Part shown: positions 1 to 9,134 of the stretch, in pieces | Layout: each line of letters begins with the position of its first letter | Position numbering within the stretch: position 1 is the stretch's first letter | NCBI GenBank assembly: GCA_030694525.1 | Contig: JAUXYG010000075.1 | Location: 1 to 32,807 of the forward strand | Length of the DNA stretch: 32,807 bases | Source of the DNA: Legionella sp. | GTDB lineage: Bacteria > Pseudomonadota > Gammaproteobacteria > Legionellales > Legionellaceae | Direction of reading: 5' to 3' | Program-made: the position numbers and the translations under genes | Notes under the pieces: model-generated | What the model was told of the DNA's origin: nothing | Seen by the model: only the letters and a program-made list of their open reading frames with translations | Databases searched by the model: none

Positions 1-2794
1 CCTGAACCATATCGCAATTCATTGCGCGCACCAGCTCTAATTGCTCTAAAGTTTCAACACCTTCGGCAATTACCGAAAGCTTTAAGGTGCGCGACATAGC
101 AACGATACTTTGCACCAGATTTAAATCGTTACTATTTGTAGTAATCCCCTGAATGAAAGCCCGATCTATTTTCAAGCTCTTAAAAGGATAGCTACGGATG
201 TAATTCAATGATGAATAACCAATACCAAAATCATCTAATGAACAATTTATATTCATTTCATTTAACTGCTGGATTTGCGATAAGATAAATTTAGAGTCAT
301 CGATAAAGGCCGACTCGGTAATTTCAAAAATTAATGATTCTGGGGATAATTTCTTCTTTTCTAAAATGGCTTTAACCTTACTTACAAAATCCTTTTGTTT
401 TAATTGAAGGGTAGAAATATTTACTGCAATTTGTATTTCTTTATTCATAAGTAATTGCCAATCTTTTGCTTGCTGGCACACTTTTTCTAAAATCCAGTAG
501 CCCAAAGGAATAATCAAACCAGTCTCCTCAGCTATAGGGATAATTTGATTCGGTAAAACCGGGCCTAATTTAGCACTCTTCCATCGGAGCAGAGCCTCTG
601 CAGCAACAATAATATTATTCTTTAGAGAAATTATGGGCTGATAATAAATTTCAAGTTCATTTTTATTGAGCACCTGATGTAATTCCGATTTAACCCGAAT
701 ATGATTGCTCGCAATTTCAGCCATAATATTCTTAAATACAGTCCAGTTATTCTTTCCCCGTAGTTTACTTTGATACATTGCTGTATCCGCATTGCGCATC
801 AGGGTTTTTGCATCGGTACCATGGATAGGAAAAATGGCTATTCCAATACTTGATGAAACATATATATCCTGGGATTCGATCCGAAAAGGCTCCTCACAAA
901 TATCCTGAAATTTTTTAGCAATATATTCCGCATCCTTATCCTGATTGAGGTTTTCCAAAATAATCATGAACTCATCGCCCCCTAAACGGGAAATGGTATC
1001 AATTTTTCTCGTAATAGATAAATAACGCTCCGAAAGAGCCTTCAACAAAACATCCCCAGCAGCATGGCCTAATGAATCATTTACATGTTTAAATTCGTCT
1101 AAATCAAGAAATAACACAGCCAGTTTTTTTTTATTTACTTGGGCGCGCGAAATAGAATGCTCGAGACGACTATAGCCATAAGAGCGATTGGGAAGATTGG
1201 TTAAATTATCATACGTTGCCTGATGCTTTAACATTTCTTCATAACTTTTTTTCTGTGATATATCTTCCATAACTGCCAGATAATGAGTTACCCCATCATC
1301 CTCATTGCGAAGTGGGGAAATAATCATGGATACCCAGAAGAACTCGCCCTGCTTATTTTTATTGAGTAATTCCCCACGCCACTCCAGACCTTTTGCTATT
1401 TGTTGCCACATTAAAGCATAGGTTTCCCGCGGCGTCTGTCCTGATTGTAACATTCGTATATTTTTACCAATAATTTCGGTGGAACTATAGCCTGTTTGCA
1501 TCAAAGTCATGGCATTAACGTATTCAATAGTTCCCTTCATATCGGTTATCATGACTAAAACAGGGCTTTGCTCCAAAGCACGAGTCAACTTTCTAATAGT
1601 ATCTTGCGATTCTTTTTGCGCCGAAATATCCCGAACAATAGCTAATACCAGCTTTTTACCAGTAGCGTTAAATATGCCTAACCGCACATCAACAGGAAAA
1701 ATGGTTCCATCCTTCTTACGGTGTTTCCCCTCAAGATTAACAGGGCCATGTTGCAAATTACGCCACATTTCATTCAAAGCCTCAATGGATGCACCTACTT
1801 CAATATCCCAGACATATGCATGTTTCAGTTCCTCAAGTGTATATCCAAGGGATTTACACCCCGCGGTGTTCACCTCCAGGATTAACCCCTCTAAATCATG
1901 AATAAAAATTCCATCAGAGGCAGCATTCATTAAATTTCTATAACGCGCCTCACTTACTCTTAGTTTATTAATCTGAGCTACCTGCTCAGTGATATCCTGT
2001 TTTATCGCAATATGTTGCGTCACTTTCCCTTGATCATTCATTACTGGCACAATCACTGTCTGCGCCACCCAATAACTCCCGTCTTTTTTCCTCGAATTTA
2101 TTTGTCCTCGCCAGGTTTTACCTCGTTCCAAGCGGTGTTTAATTTCCTTAAATAAAGCAAGATCTTCTTGTGGGGAACGTAATAAAGTTGAGACCATCTG
2201 ACCAATAGCTTCAGAAGCTTTGTATTGGGTTATTTTTTCAAAGGCAGGATTAACATAATGAATTATGGCTTGTGAATCAGTGATTTCTACAGAATCACCC
2301 GCTTTTTCAAGGATAGTATTTAATAATGTTTCCTGTTGTTTGCCATTAATCCTCAGTAATCCAAGATTAACTATCCCCAAAAAAGTTTTAAAAAAAGGGT
2401 GTTTTGTAAAAAATTTATCCTCAGGTAAATCAAACCAAATACTCATTCCATATAAATTGTTCAGCGTTTTTTCCAGATATATATCTATTCTGTATGAATG
2501 ATTGCCTTTATTATCAAGACTTGAAAAATAACATACATCCAAGGGTTTAATCTGGTTAAGCAAGGTTAACTCCGTTGCAATAGATAAACTGGGATCATAG
2601 TGCAAGCCCCGAGAGCTAATTATGGACACCCGATTGGAGTTATACTGCCATAATGCTATCGTTTTATCATGGAGTACAGGATGTTCATTTAATAAATCCA
2701 ATACCCCTCTGCCAAAGGAAAATAACGTAACTTGCGCATGGCTATAATCTATTAGGCGACTGACTAATTCATGCTCTAGTTGATTGATACCCAA
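1..2794 (-). CDS. Triple-PAS GGDEF/EAL cyclic-di-GMP enzyme, C-terminus cut by window edge
   Basis: This is a sensory bifunctional c-di-GMP protein of which 931 codons are visible; the reading frame is open to base 1. I place the start at a TTG at 2792-2794 because AGGAGA lies 5 nt upstream and no better in-frame ATG is present. The first ~150 residues have no clear assignment and could be a GAF-like sensor. Three PAS domains follow, at about 158-280, 288-395 and 400-520. The GGDEF domain (about 527-690) has an intact GGDEF at 605-609 preceded five residues earlier by RKID, an RxxD inhibitory site. The EAL domain begins near 700 with EALLRW (E733), then ITE, DDFGIGYSS, LKID and AEGVET, so both the cyclase and phosphodiesterase signatures look intact. 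There are no membrane segments in the visible part, which suggests a cytosolic enzyme. It is divergent from the thiolase gene. The family call is secure; the signal sensed and the net activity are unknown. Confidence 0.93.
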   Translation of the reverse strand, partial: MGINQLEHELVSRLIDYSHAQVTLFSFGRGVLDLLNEHPVLHDKTIALWQYNSNRVSIISSRGLHYDPSLSIATELTLLNQIKPLDVCYFSSLDNKGNHSYRIDIYLEKTLNNLYGMSIWFDLPEDKFFTKHPFFKTFLGIVNLGLLRINGKQQETLLNTILEKAGDSVEITDSQAIIHYVNPAFEKITQYKASEAIGQMVSTLLRSPQEDLALFKEIKHRLERGKTWRGQINSRKKDGSYWVAQTVIVPVMNDQGKVTQHIAIKQDITEQVAQINKLRVSEARYRNLMNAASDGIFIHDLEGLILEVNTAGCKSLGYTLEELKHAYVWDIEVGASIEALNEMWRNLQHGPVNLEGKHRKKDGTIFPVDVRLGIFNATGKKLVLAIVRDISAQKESQDTIRKLTRALEQSPVLVMITDMKGTIEYVNAMTLMQTGYSSTEIIGKNIRMLQSGQTPRETYALMWQQIAKGLEWRGELLNKNKQGEFFWVSMIISPLRNEDDGVTHYLAVMEDISQKKSYEEMLKHQATYDNLTNLPNRSYGYSRLEHSISRAQVNKKKLAVLFLDLDEFKHVNDSLGHAAGDVLLKALSERYLSITRKIDTISRLGGDEFMIILENLNQDKDAEYIAKKFQDICEEPFRIESQDIYVSSSIGIAIFPIHGTDAKTLMRNADTAMYQSKLRGKNNWTVFKNIMAEIASNHIRVKSELHQVLNKNELEIYYQPIISLKNNIIVAAEALLRWKSAKLGPVLPNQIIPIAEETGLIIPLGYWILEKVCQQAKDWQLLMNKEIQIAVNISTLQLKQKDFVSKVKAILEKKKLSPESLIFEITESAFIDDSKFILSQIQQLNEMNINCSLDDFGIGYSSLNYIRSYPFKSLKIDRAFIQGITTNSNDLNLVQSIVAMSRTLKLSVIAEGVETLEQLELVRAMNCDMVQ

Positions 2795-2951
2795 GTTATC
2801 TCCTGGCTTGTGGTGTTATAACTAACTTTGTAATTGCAATTCATTTAACTATAGCCTTTAAGGTGAATTATTGCATGATACGCACCATAAACTGACCTTA
2901 ATTAATACTTATAGTATAATCTTAGTATACGGACTATTAATGGAGTCATTC

Positions 2952-4226
2952 ATGGACTGCAGCACCAAAGTAGCGATTATCAGCAGCGCACGCACCCCGT
3001 TTGTTAAATCACAATCACTTTATTTAGAACGATCCAATCAGGGCTTACTTGAAATTGTGTTAAAGAATTTAATAAATAAAACCCACATTCAGGGTCAAAT
3101 AATGGGAGACGTTATCGCAGGAGCAGTAATGAACCATCCCTTTGACTGGAACCTTGCGCGCGAAACAGTTTTAGGTAGCGAATTATCCCCAGACACCCCC
3201 GGGCTAACTATTCAAAGAGCCTGTGGCACCGGTTTGGAGGCAGTAAATCTTGTGGCTTTAAAAATTGCCGTAGGACAAATTGAAGCGGGTATTGGTGGAG
3301 GAACGGACACGAACTCAGACATTCCGCTCATTGGTCAGCGAAAGTTAACTCATTTTCTGATTAAATGGCGACAAGCCCGAGGATTTAAAGAAAAACTGGC
3401 GTTGTTGAAACAGTTTAACTGGAATCTTTTAAAACCACAGCTTCCTGAGGTAAGAGAGCCTCGTAGTGGTTTATCTATGGGTGAGCATTGTGAGCTCATG
3501 GTTAAAGAATGGGATATATCCCGCCTGGCTCAGGACGAATTAGCCCTCCGCTCACATCAGAATGCAGCTTTAGCCTACGATGCCGGTTTTTATGAAGATC
3601 TGATTACCCCAGTTGATGGTTTAAGCAAAGATACCATTACCCGCCCCGATACAACTATTGAAAAATTAGGGCAACTAAAGCCAGCCTTCGATCGTTCGGG
3701 CAAAGGAACACTCACAGCGGGTAACTCCACTCCGTTAACCGATGGAGCCTCTTTAGTGCTGCTTGGCACCGATTACTGGGCTAAAGAACATAATCTGGAG
3801 GTTCTTGCCTATTTTAAAGATTGTGAAGTAGCCGCCGTAGATTTTGTTCATGGAGCAGGATTATTGATGGCGCCCACTGTTGCGGTAAGTCGGCTACTGG
3901 AACGGAATCATCTCACATTGCAGGATTTTGACTTTTATGAAATACATGAAGCTTTTGCAGGCCAGGTTTTATGTACTCTTAAAGCTTGGGAATCTAAGGA
4001 GTATTGTCAACAAGTTCTGGGGAGAAACGAGCCGTTGGGAAGTATTGACCTTACTAAAATGAATGTTAAGGGAGGTAGCTTGACCTTGGGTCATCCATTT
4101 GCTGCAACTGGGGGGCGAATAGTAGGTGCTGGAGCTAAAATGTTGGCGCAAAAAGGCAATGGGAGACTCCTGATTAGCGTTTGTACCGCAGGGGGCATGG
4201 GCGTGGCTGCCATACTTGAACGATAA
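2952..4226 (+). CDS. Thiolase (acetyl-CoA acetyl/acyltransferase, FadI-type)
   Basis: A thiolase-superfamily enzyme of 424 residues that either cleaves 3-ketoacyl-CoA in beta-oxidation or condenses acetyl-CoA. The nucleophile Cys91 lies in RACGTGLEA. HEAFA (His332) replaces the common NEAFA, as in FadI/trifunctional-beta enzymes. GHPFAATGG (His381) and the C-terminal Cys411 in CTAGGMG complete the active site. An upstream in-frame ATG at 2871 would add 27 residues that do not resemble a thiolase. The ATG at 2952 is preferred because GGAG lies 6 nt upstream and the protein then opens with the usual VAIISSARTPF. No FadJ/FadB partner is adjacent, so whether it acts in fatty acid breakdown or in acetoacetyl-CoA synthesis cannot be decided here. 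It converges on ohr. Confidence 0.9.
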   Translation: MDCSTKVAIISSARTPFVKSQSLYLERSNQGLLEIVLKNLINKTHIQGQIMGDVIAGAVMNHPFDWNLARETVLGSELSPDTPGLTIQRACGTGLEAVNLVALKIAVGQIEAGIGGGTDTNSDIPLIGQRKLTHFLIKWRQARGFKEKLALLKQFNWNLLKPQLPEVREPRSGLSMGEHCELMVKEWDISRLAQDELALRSHQNAALAYDAGFYEDLITPVDGLSKDTITRPDTTIEKLGQLKPAFDRSGKGTLTAGNSTPLTDGASLVLLGTDYWAKEHNLEVLAYFKDCEVAAVDFVHGAGLLMAPTVAVSRLLERNHLTLQDFDFYEIHEAFAGQVLCTLKAWESKEYCQQVLGRNEPLGSIDLTKMNVKGGSLTLGHPFAATGGRIVGAGAKMLAQKGNGRLLISVCTAGGMGVAAILER

Positions 4227-4338
4227 TAGAATATTATGCTATTTAACACTACAATCAGTTTTGTTTAGCACCTGAATTTAAGACGCAGGGTGTTAGCCTG
4301 TATGGGAAGAGGGTAATAGAGAAATGTTCGGCGGTTAT

Positions 4339-4365
4339 CCCGTATAGGACTTCGTCTTATACGGG
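4339..4365. repeat. 27-nt palindromic intergenic repeat, copy 1
   Basis: The arms CCCGTATA and TATACGGG enclose GAC-TTC-GTC, which forms its own 3-bp stem. It lies between the convergent thiolase and ohr genes. It matches the reverse complement of the copy at 26760-26786 at 26 of 27 positions. It could fold as a bidirectional terminator for the two genes, although no clear T-run follows on either strand. Confidence 0.85.
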
Positions 4366-4387
4366 ATACAAATAGATGAACCATTTG

Positions 4388-4807
4388 TTAATTTACGGAT
4401 ACTTTTAATTCAACATCCACATTACCACGTATCGCGTTGGAATATGGGCACACTTTATGCGCTTTATTAACTAAATCTTCCGCATCAGCTTGATTTAACC
4501 CTTGAATATGAGCATGCAGTTTCACTCCCAGCTTAAACCCTTTTTCCGGAGTGGGGTATAAGGAAACCGCGGAAGTCATCGATGCATCACCCAATTCTAT
4601 TTTGTGCAGCTTGGCCACATGACGAATCGCGCTTTCAAAACAGGCCGCATAACCGCTGGCGAATAATTGTTCCGGATTGGTCGCACCACCCGACCCACCT
4701 AACTCTTTAGGCATGGCTAAATCCAGTTTGAGCAATCCATCGCTTGTTTCGACATGCCCATTGCGACCACCGTGAGTAGTGGCAGTAGTAGTATAAAGTG
4801 CTTGCAT
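4388..4807 (-). CDS. ohr: Organic hydroperoxide resistance protein Ohr
   Basis: An OsmC/Ohr-family thiol peroxidase of 139 residues that reduces organic and fatty-acid hydroperoxides using lipoylated or dithiol reductants. The two catalytic cysteines are Cys56 (in AACFESA) and Cys120 (in VCPYSNA), and the conserved Arg15 sits in the N-terminal strand. The spacing matches Ohr rather than OsmC. The length is normal. AAGGA lies upstream of the ATG. A TTGACA hexamer lies about 50 bp upstream, so the gene probably has its own promoter. No OhrR repressor gene is adjacent. Confidence 0.95.
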   Translation of the reverse strand: MQALYTTTATTHGGRNGHVETSDGLLKLDLAMPKELGGSGGATNPEQLFASGYAACFESAIRHVAKLHKIELGDASMTSAVSLYPTPEKGFKLGVKLHAHIQGLNQADAEDLVNKAHKVCPYSNAIRGNVDVELKVSVN

Positions 4808-4836
4808 TTATTTATCCTTAAATAATTATCGTGCTT

Positions 4837-4865
4837 AAGTTAGTGTTCTTTTTTGATGGTGTCAA
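4837..4865 (-). promoter_or_regulatory. Putative sigma-70 promoter of ohr
   Basis: Reading on the minus strand, a perfect TTGACA (4860-4865) is followed by a 17-nt spacer and TAACTT (4837-4842), a weak -10. Transcription would start about 23-25 nt before the ohr ATG. I saw no obvious OhrR operator. Confidence 0.4.
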
Positions 4866-4871
4866 CAAAAG

Positions 4872-5774
4872 TTATTGGGTGCTTTTTAATCCTCTTACCG
4901 GTGTATCTATGTGATAAACATAATGATTAATAATCTGTTCCGCTTGCTCGCTGGTTAAAGGTTTCGTTATAGCACCTTCCATAAAATATTGCTCACAATC
5001 ATATTTCACCACATCCGCCTCATAACCCGTGAGCGCAATAATAGGAACATGAAATTTCGTGTCCTGTTCCAGGCGCCGCAGTTGTTTAGCTACAACGTAT
5101 CCAGAGGTGCCTTCAAGTCCAATATCCATTAATACCAAATCATATTTTCCGGGTCCAAAAAGTGCTAAAGCCTGATCGCCAGTTTCTGCTATGTCTACTT
5201 GGCAATTTAAAGCGGTGAGTAATGCTTTTTCAACATTTTGCGCAATTAAATTATCTTCTATCATTAAAACGTTGGGCAACTGGGTTGTTTTGGTGGATTT
5301 CCTGGTTTTGGGTTTTCTTTTATCCGTTGATTTAACTGCAGCTTCCAAATGTTTCATTTGAGTTACATCGGTGAGAACCACAATCAAACCCACGATATTT
5401 TTGTTTTCATCAAACATGGGCACCCGGGTTGATTTTAAATACAGTCTCTCTTTGATGTCATCAAAAATAGGCTTTTCATCAATATTATAACGAGGGACAC
5501 CTGAAAAAATTACATTCATGTCATCCAATTTAAGGGATTCAACACGAGCCTTAGGCCAACGTGCAAATCGTGTCATCTGTTCGTATGGAGTGCCATTAAA
5601 ATCGCGCAACTCATTGAGACCAAGAAGCGCCACAAAATTATTGTTACAGCCCATTAAATTACAATCCACATCTACCCAATAAACACTATCAGGAACTGTA
5701 TTGATGATATTCATGTAAAATTGATGTAATGAACTGGTACCTGTGAGATTTCCACCCTTATGATGCCAAGACAT
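4872..5774 (-). CDS. PAS domain plus C-terminal response-regulator receiver protein lacking a kinase core
   Basis: A 300-residue signalling protein. A PAS domain (about residues 18-140, ending in VVLTDVTQM) is joined by a basic linker, KRKPKTRKSTK, to a complete receiver domain (about 167-285). The receiver has the acidic pair in LMIEDN, phospho-acceptor Asp217 in VLMDIG, Thr249 in ALTG and Lys271 in ITKPL. The DHp and ATPase domains expected between PAS and receiver in a hybrid histidine kinase are absent. I chose the ATG at 5772-5774 because GGAG lies 7 nt upstream; an in-frame ATG at 5864 lacks a recognisable ribosome-binding site. The gene is divergent from coq7. It may be a phosphate sink or relay for another Legionella kinase; the partner is unknown. 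Confidence 0.85.
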   Translation of the reverse strand: MSWHHKGGNLTGTSSLHQFYMNIINTVPDSVYWVDVDCNLMGCNNNFVALLGLNELRDFNGTPYEQMTRFARWPKARVESLKLDDMNVIFSGVPRYNIDEKPIFDDIKERLYLKSTRVPMFDENKNIVGLIVVLTDVTQMKHLEAAVKSTDKRKPKTRKSTKTTQLPNVLMIEDNLIAQNVEKALLTALNCQVDIAETGDQALALFGPGKYDLVLMDIGLEGTSGYVVAKQLRRLEQDTKFHVPIIALTGYEADVVKYDCEQYFMEGAITKPLTSEQAEQIINHYVYHIDTPVRGLKSTQ

Positions 5775-5940
5775 TCCTGTTCTCCATTTTTTGTTTTCAA
5801 CAAAATTATAGTACAAATTGTGCGCCTTAGTTACATAGGGCTCGAACCCAAAATACAGTGGCAAATTAAATCACAAAAGGACTTCAAACTCATGTTCGGA
5901 CAAGTTAAGATAAAGTTCTATACATTATTCTTAAGTCATT

Positions 5941-6582
5941 ATGCTAAACGCAAGTTTCCTTGACACCTTAATCAGTGAAGTTGATAACGCACTACGAGCC
6001 TTGGTACCTCCTTCAAACAGAATTACAGCTCGTTATTCACCCGCCAGGGATATAGCCGAAACAGCACTGACCGATAAGGAAAAAAAACACATCGCAGGAT
6101 TGATGCGCGTAAATCATGCTGGGGAGGTGTGCGCCCAGGCTCTATATCAAGGTCAAGCACTAACCGCACGACTGACTGATGTAAAAGAACAGATGGCTCA
6201 GGCTGCCGCTGAAGAGGTGGATCACCTGGCCTGGTGTGAAGAACGTTTAAGCCAATTAGGGAGTAAGCCCAGTATTTTGAATCCTATTTGGTATGGCGGT
6301 TCATTATTGTTAGGGGCTTTAGCCGGACTTGCCGGTGATAAAATAAGCCTGGGCTTCCTTGCGGAAACGGAACGACAGGTTACCTCCCATTTACAAAATC
6401 ACCTTAAAGGAATACCCCCAGAAGATAATAAAACCAAGGCAATACTTGAGCGAATGCAGGATGACGAAGCACATCATGCTGAAGAGGCGGTTGCAGCCGG
6501 CGCCATAAAGCTTCCTTTTGTAGTAAGACAATTAATGACTCAAATTTCCAAATTAATGACTAAAAGCAGTTACTATTTCTAA
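5941..6582 (+). CDS. coq7: Demethoxyubiquinone hydroxylase Coq7
   Basis: A di-iron monooxygenase of 213 residues that performs the last ring hydroxylation in ubiquinone synthesis, as an alternative to the flavoprotein UbiF. The carboxylate-bridge ligands are visible as Glu62 (NHAGEV), ExxH at Glu92-His95, a Glu in AETERQ (142 or 144), and ExxH at Glu176-His179. A hydrophobic stretch near 117-132 (GGSLLLGALAGLAG) would associate with the membrane. The length is typical. The Shine-Dalgarno is poor, but translation from this ATG gives the full family N-terminus. The Pit transporter gene starts 19 nt downstream and is probably cotranscribed. Confidence 0.95.
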   Translation: MLNASFLDTLISEVDNALRALVPPSNRITARYSPARDIAETALTDKEKKHIAGLMRVNHAGEVCAQALYQGQALTARLTDVKEQMAQAAAEEVDHLAWCEERLSQLGSKPSILNPIWYGGSLLLGALAGLAGDKISLGFLAETERQVTSHLQNHLKGIPPEDNKTKAILERMQDDEAHHAEEAVAAGAIKLPFVVRQLMTQISKLMTKSSYYF

Positions 6583-6601
6583 TAAAACAGGGAAAATCTG
6601 T

Positions 6602-7591
6602 ATGGATTACCACACTTTATTTATCCTTTTCGTCATATTTATTGCTTTTATTTTTGATTTTATTAATGGTTTTCATGATGCCGCCAACTCCATAGCCACT
6701 ATAGTGACCACGGGAGTTTTAACCCCGCGCCAGGCCGTGCTTTGGGCTGCCTTTTTTAATTTTATTGCCTTTTTGGTATTTAATTTAACCGTGGCCAAAA
6801 CAATAGGTAATGGCCTTATCGATACCTCTCTGGTAGATCCTCAATTTATATTAGCGGCATTAATCGGTGCGATCTTCTGGAACCTGGTTACCTGGTATTA
6901 TGGCATTCCATCAAGCTCATCACATGCGTTAATTGGCGGCCTTGCGGGTGCAGCAATAGCAAAAGGTGGATTTTCAACGTTAAAACTGGCGGGATTTTTT
7001 AAAGTCGCTATCGGAATTGTGTTGTCTCCCGCATTAGGATTATTGATTGGCTACGGTTTTACTCATCTTCTCACTAGATTATTAAGGCATAAGTCCGAAA
7101 AACAACTCAATAAGCTATTTAAAGGATTCCAATTAGCATCATCGGCATTATTAAGTGTAACCCATGGTGGAAATGATGCCCAGAAAACCATGGGCATTAT
7201 TGCAATACTTTTGTTTTCGGCAGCATGGATTGAAGGTGATTTTTATGTGCCTTTCTGGGTTGTTATTTCATGTCATGCGGTGATAAGTTTGGGGACTTTA
7301 TTTGGCGGATGGCGAATTGTTCACACCATGGGCCACAAAATCACCAAACTAAATACGATGAAAGGATGTGCTGCAGAGACTGGGGCTGCGATCACCATTT
7401 TTGCCGCCACCGAATTTGGTGTTCCAGTATCAACCACTCATACCGTAACAGGGGCAATTGCCGGGGTAGGATTAATCAGCGGTTTTAGTGGCACCCATTG
7501 GCCAGTATTAAAACGCATTTTTTTCTCATGGGTTCTTACTATTCCTGCAGCTGCCATTGTCGCAGCTGCCATTGAGCTATCCTATTACTGA
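6602..7591 (+). CDS. Inorganic phosphate transporter, Pit family
   Basis: A 329-residue inner-membrane permease for low-affinity uptake of phosphate, probably as metal phosphate with protons. The Pit signature appears twice, as expected from the family's internal duplication: DFINGFHDAANSIATIV near the N-terminus and THGGNDAQKTMGI in the second half. SSSSHALIGGLAGA and STTHTVTGAIAGVG form the matching second elements. About ten hydrophobic segments can be seen. No DUF47/PhoU-like gene, which often accompanies pit, is present. The gene follows coq7 closely, and its TGA directly abuts the stop codon of the convergent permease gene. Confidence 0.93.
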   Translation: MDYHTLFILFVIFIAFIFDFINGFHDAANSIATIVTTGVLTPRQAVLWAAFFNFIAFLVFNLTVAKTIGNGLIDTSLVDPQFILAALIGAIFWNLVTWYYGIPSSSSHALIGGLAGAAIAKGGFSTLKLAGFFKVAIGIVLSPALGLLIGYGFTHLLTRLLRHKSEKQLNKLFKGFQLASSALLSVTHGGNDAQKTMGIIAILLFSAAWIEGDFYVPFWVVISCHAVISLGTLFGGWRIVHTMGHKITKLNTMKGCAAETGAAITIFAATEFGVPVSTTHTVTGAIAGVGLISGFSGTHWPVLKRIFFSWVLTIPAAAIVAAAIELSYY

Positions 7592-8980
7592 TTATTCCGT
7601 TTCAATAATTATTTCCAATTGACTATTTTTTCTACTGAAAACAAAATAAATAATAATTCCTATGACCATCCAGACGGCAAACCGAAGCATGGTGACTCCT
7701 GGTAAATTGATGATTAAATAAAAACAACTGATAATTCCTAATACTGGAACATACGGCATTAGGGGCGTTTTAAAAGGCCTGGGCATATCAGGATGCGTAT
7801 AACGTAAATAGATAACCCCAGAGCATACGATAATAAAAGCAAATAAAGTTCCAATATTAACTAATTCTGCCAAATCCCCAATGGGAACCATGGCCGCAAT
7901 GGACGCCATAATCAACCCGCATAATAAAATAATACGAATTGGTGTCTTTGTTGTCGGATGAGTCCTGGCAAATATACGTGGCAATAATCCATCTCGTGCC
8001 ATCGCTAAAAACACCCTCGTTAGACCATAGAATAATACCAGCATCACGGTAGTAAGTCCTGCCACAGCTCCAACGCCAACAAGACCTGCAATTGTCCTAT
8101 AACCGAGAACCAATAGTGAATGGCTAATTGGAGAGGAAACATTTAATGTGGGATAATAGGCAATACCCGTCAATAATCCGGCGACAATTATATATAAAAT
8201 GGTACAAATGACTAGAGAACCAATAATGCCGCGGGGCAAGTCACGCTGAGGATTAATGGCTTCTTCGGCGGCAGTCGATACTGCATCAAAACCTACGTAA
8301 GCAAAAAAGATTAACGACGCACCTTTCATCACCCCTGCCCAACCAAAAGGCATAAATGAAGACCAATTCTCTACCTTTACCTCAGTTGAAGCCACAACAA
8401 TAAAAAGAAGAATGACTAATAATTTTACGGCTACCATGAGATTATTAAATCGTGTACTGGATTTGACGCCCAGAATTAATAATATCGTTAAGGCCGTTAT
8501 AATAGACAGTGCGGGTAAATTAAACAGGCCTCCATTTAACGGCCCTTGTAACAAATACCCTGGAATAGTGAGCCCTATAGATAAAAGGAAATCTTTTACA
8601 TACCCACTCCAACCGACGGAAACTGCTGAGACTGAGATCGAATATTCTAATAGTAAATCCCAGCCAACAATCCAGGCTAAAAGCTCGCCAAAACCTGCAT
8701 AAGCATAACCATATGCACTACCACAACCACCGATTGATGCCGCAAGTTCAGCATAAGACAGGGCAGCGAAAGCACAGGCAAGCCCTGCTATGACATAAGA
8801 TATTATAACTGCAGGGCCTGCATGAGTGGCGGCGACGATACCTGTTAGTATGAAAACCCCCGCACCGATAATAGCTCCAATTCCTAAAAAAGTAAGATCA
8901 AATACAGTCAGGCATTTCGCCAGATGCGACTCAGCATCGTCTAATGACTCAGAGATATCTTTTTTGCGAAACAAGTCCAT
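7592..8980 (-). CDS. APC-family amino acid permease
   Basis: A 462-residue secondary transporter of the amino acid-polyamine-organocation superfamily, closest in style to the cationic amino acid/YfnA branch. TM1 holds GIGAIIGAGVFILTG, the unwound substrate-binding motif of the fold. TM6 contains FFAYVGFDAVSTAAEEAINPQRDLP, a hallmark of the CAT subgroup. About 12 membrane segments are visible, with a short soluble N-terminus (DLFRKKD) and an acidic C-terminus. The substrate cannot be fixed from sequence. Legionella lives on host amino acids, so such importers are common in the genus. It is monocistronic and divergent from pagP. Confidence 0.92.
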   Translation of the reverse strand: MDLFRKKDISESLDDAESHLAKCLTVFDLTFLGIGAIIGAGVFILTGIVAATHAGPAVIISYVIAGLACAFAALSYAELAASIGGCGSAYGYAYAGFGELLAWIVGWDLLLEYSISVSAVSVGWSGYVKDFLLSIGLTIPGYLLQGPLNGGLFNLPALSIITALTILLILGVKSSTRFNNLMVAVKLLVILLFIVVASTEVKVENWSSFMPFGWAGVMKGASLIFFAYVGFDAVSTAAEEAINPQRDLPRGIIGSLVICTILYIIVAGLLTGIAYYPTLNVSSPISHSLLVLGYRTIAGLVGVGAVAGLTTVMLVLFYGLTRVFLAMARDGLLPRIFARTHPTTKTPIRIILLCGLIMASIAAMVPIGDLAELVNIGTLFAFIIVCSGVIYLRYTHPDMPRPFKTPLMPYVPVLGIISCFYLIINLPGVTMLRFAVWMVIGIIIYFVFSRKNSQLEIIIETE

Positions 8981-9015
8981 GGTAGTATGCTCTTAGGTTT
9001 ATGACTTTTACCATC

Positions 9016-9033
9016 AGCGAATGAGCATTCGCT
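9016..9033. promoter_or_regulatory. Inverted repeat in the divergent permease/pagP promoter region
   Basis: AGCGAATG and CATTCGCT are perfect 8-bp inverted arms separated by 2 bp. The site lies 35 bp upstream of the permease ATG and about 100 bp upstream of pagP. Its position between divergent genes fits an operator better than a terminator. The cognate regulator is unknown. Confidence 0.35.
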
Positions 9034-9134
9034 TTTGAAAGTCTGGTTAAATATCCTTATAACTAAAACCTGCCACACTTAACTCTATCACTAAATTAAG
9101 GCTGGGAGAAACCCCAAAGAAGGTTAATATCTGA

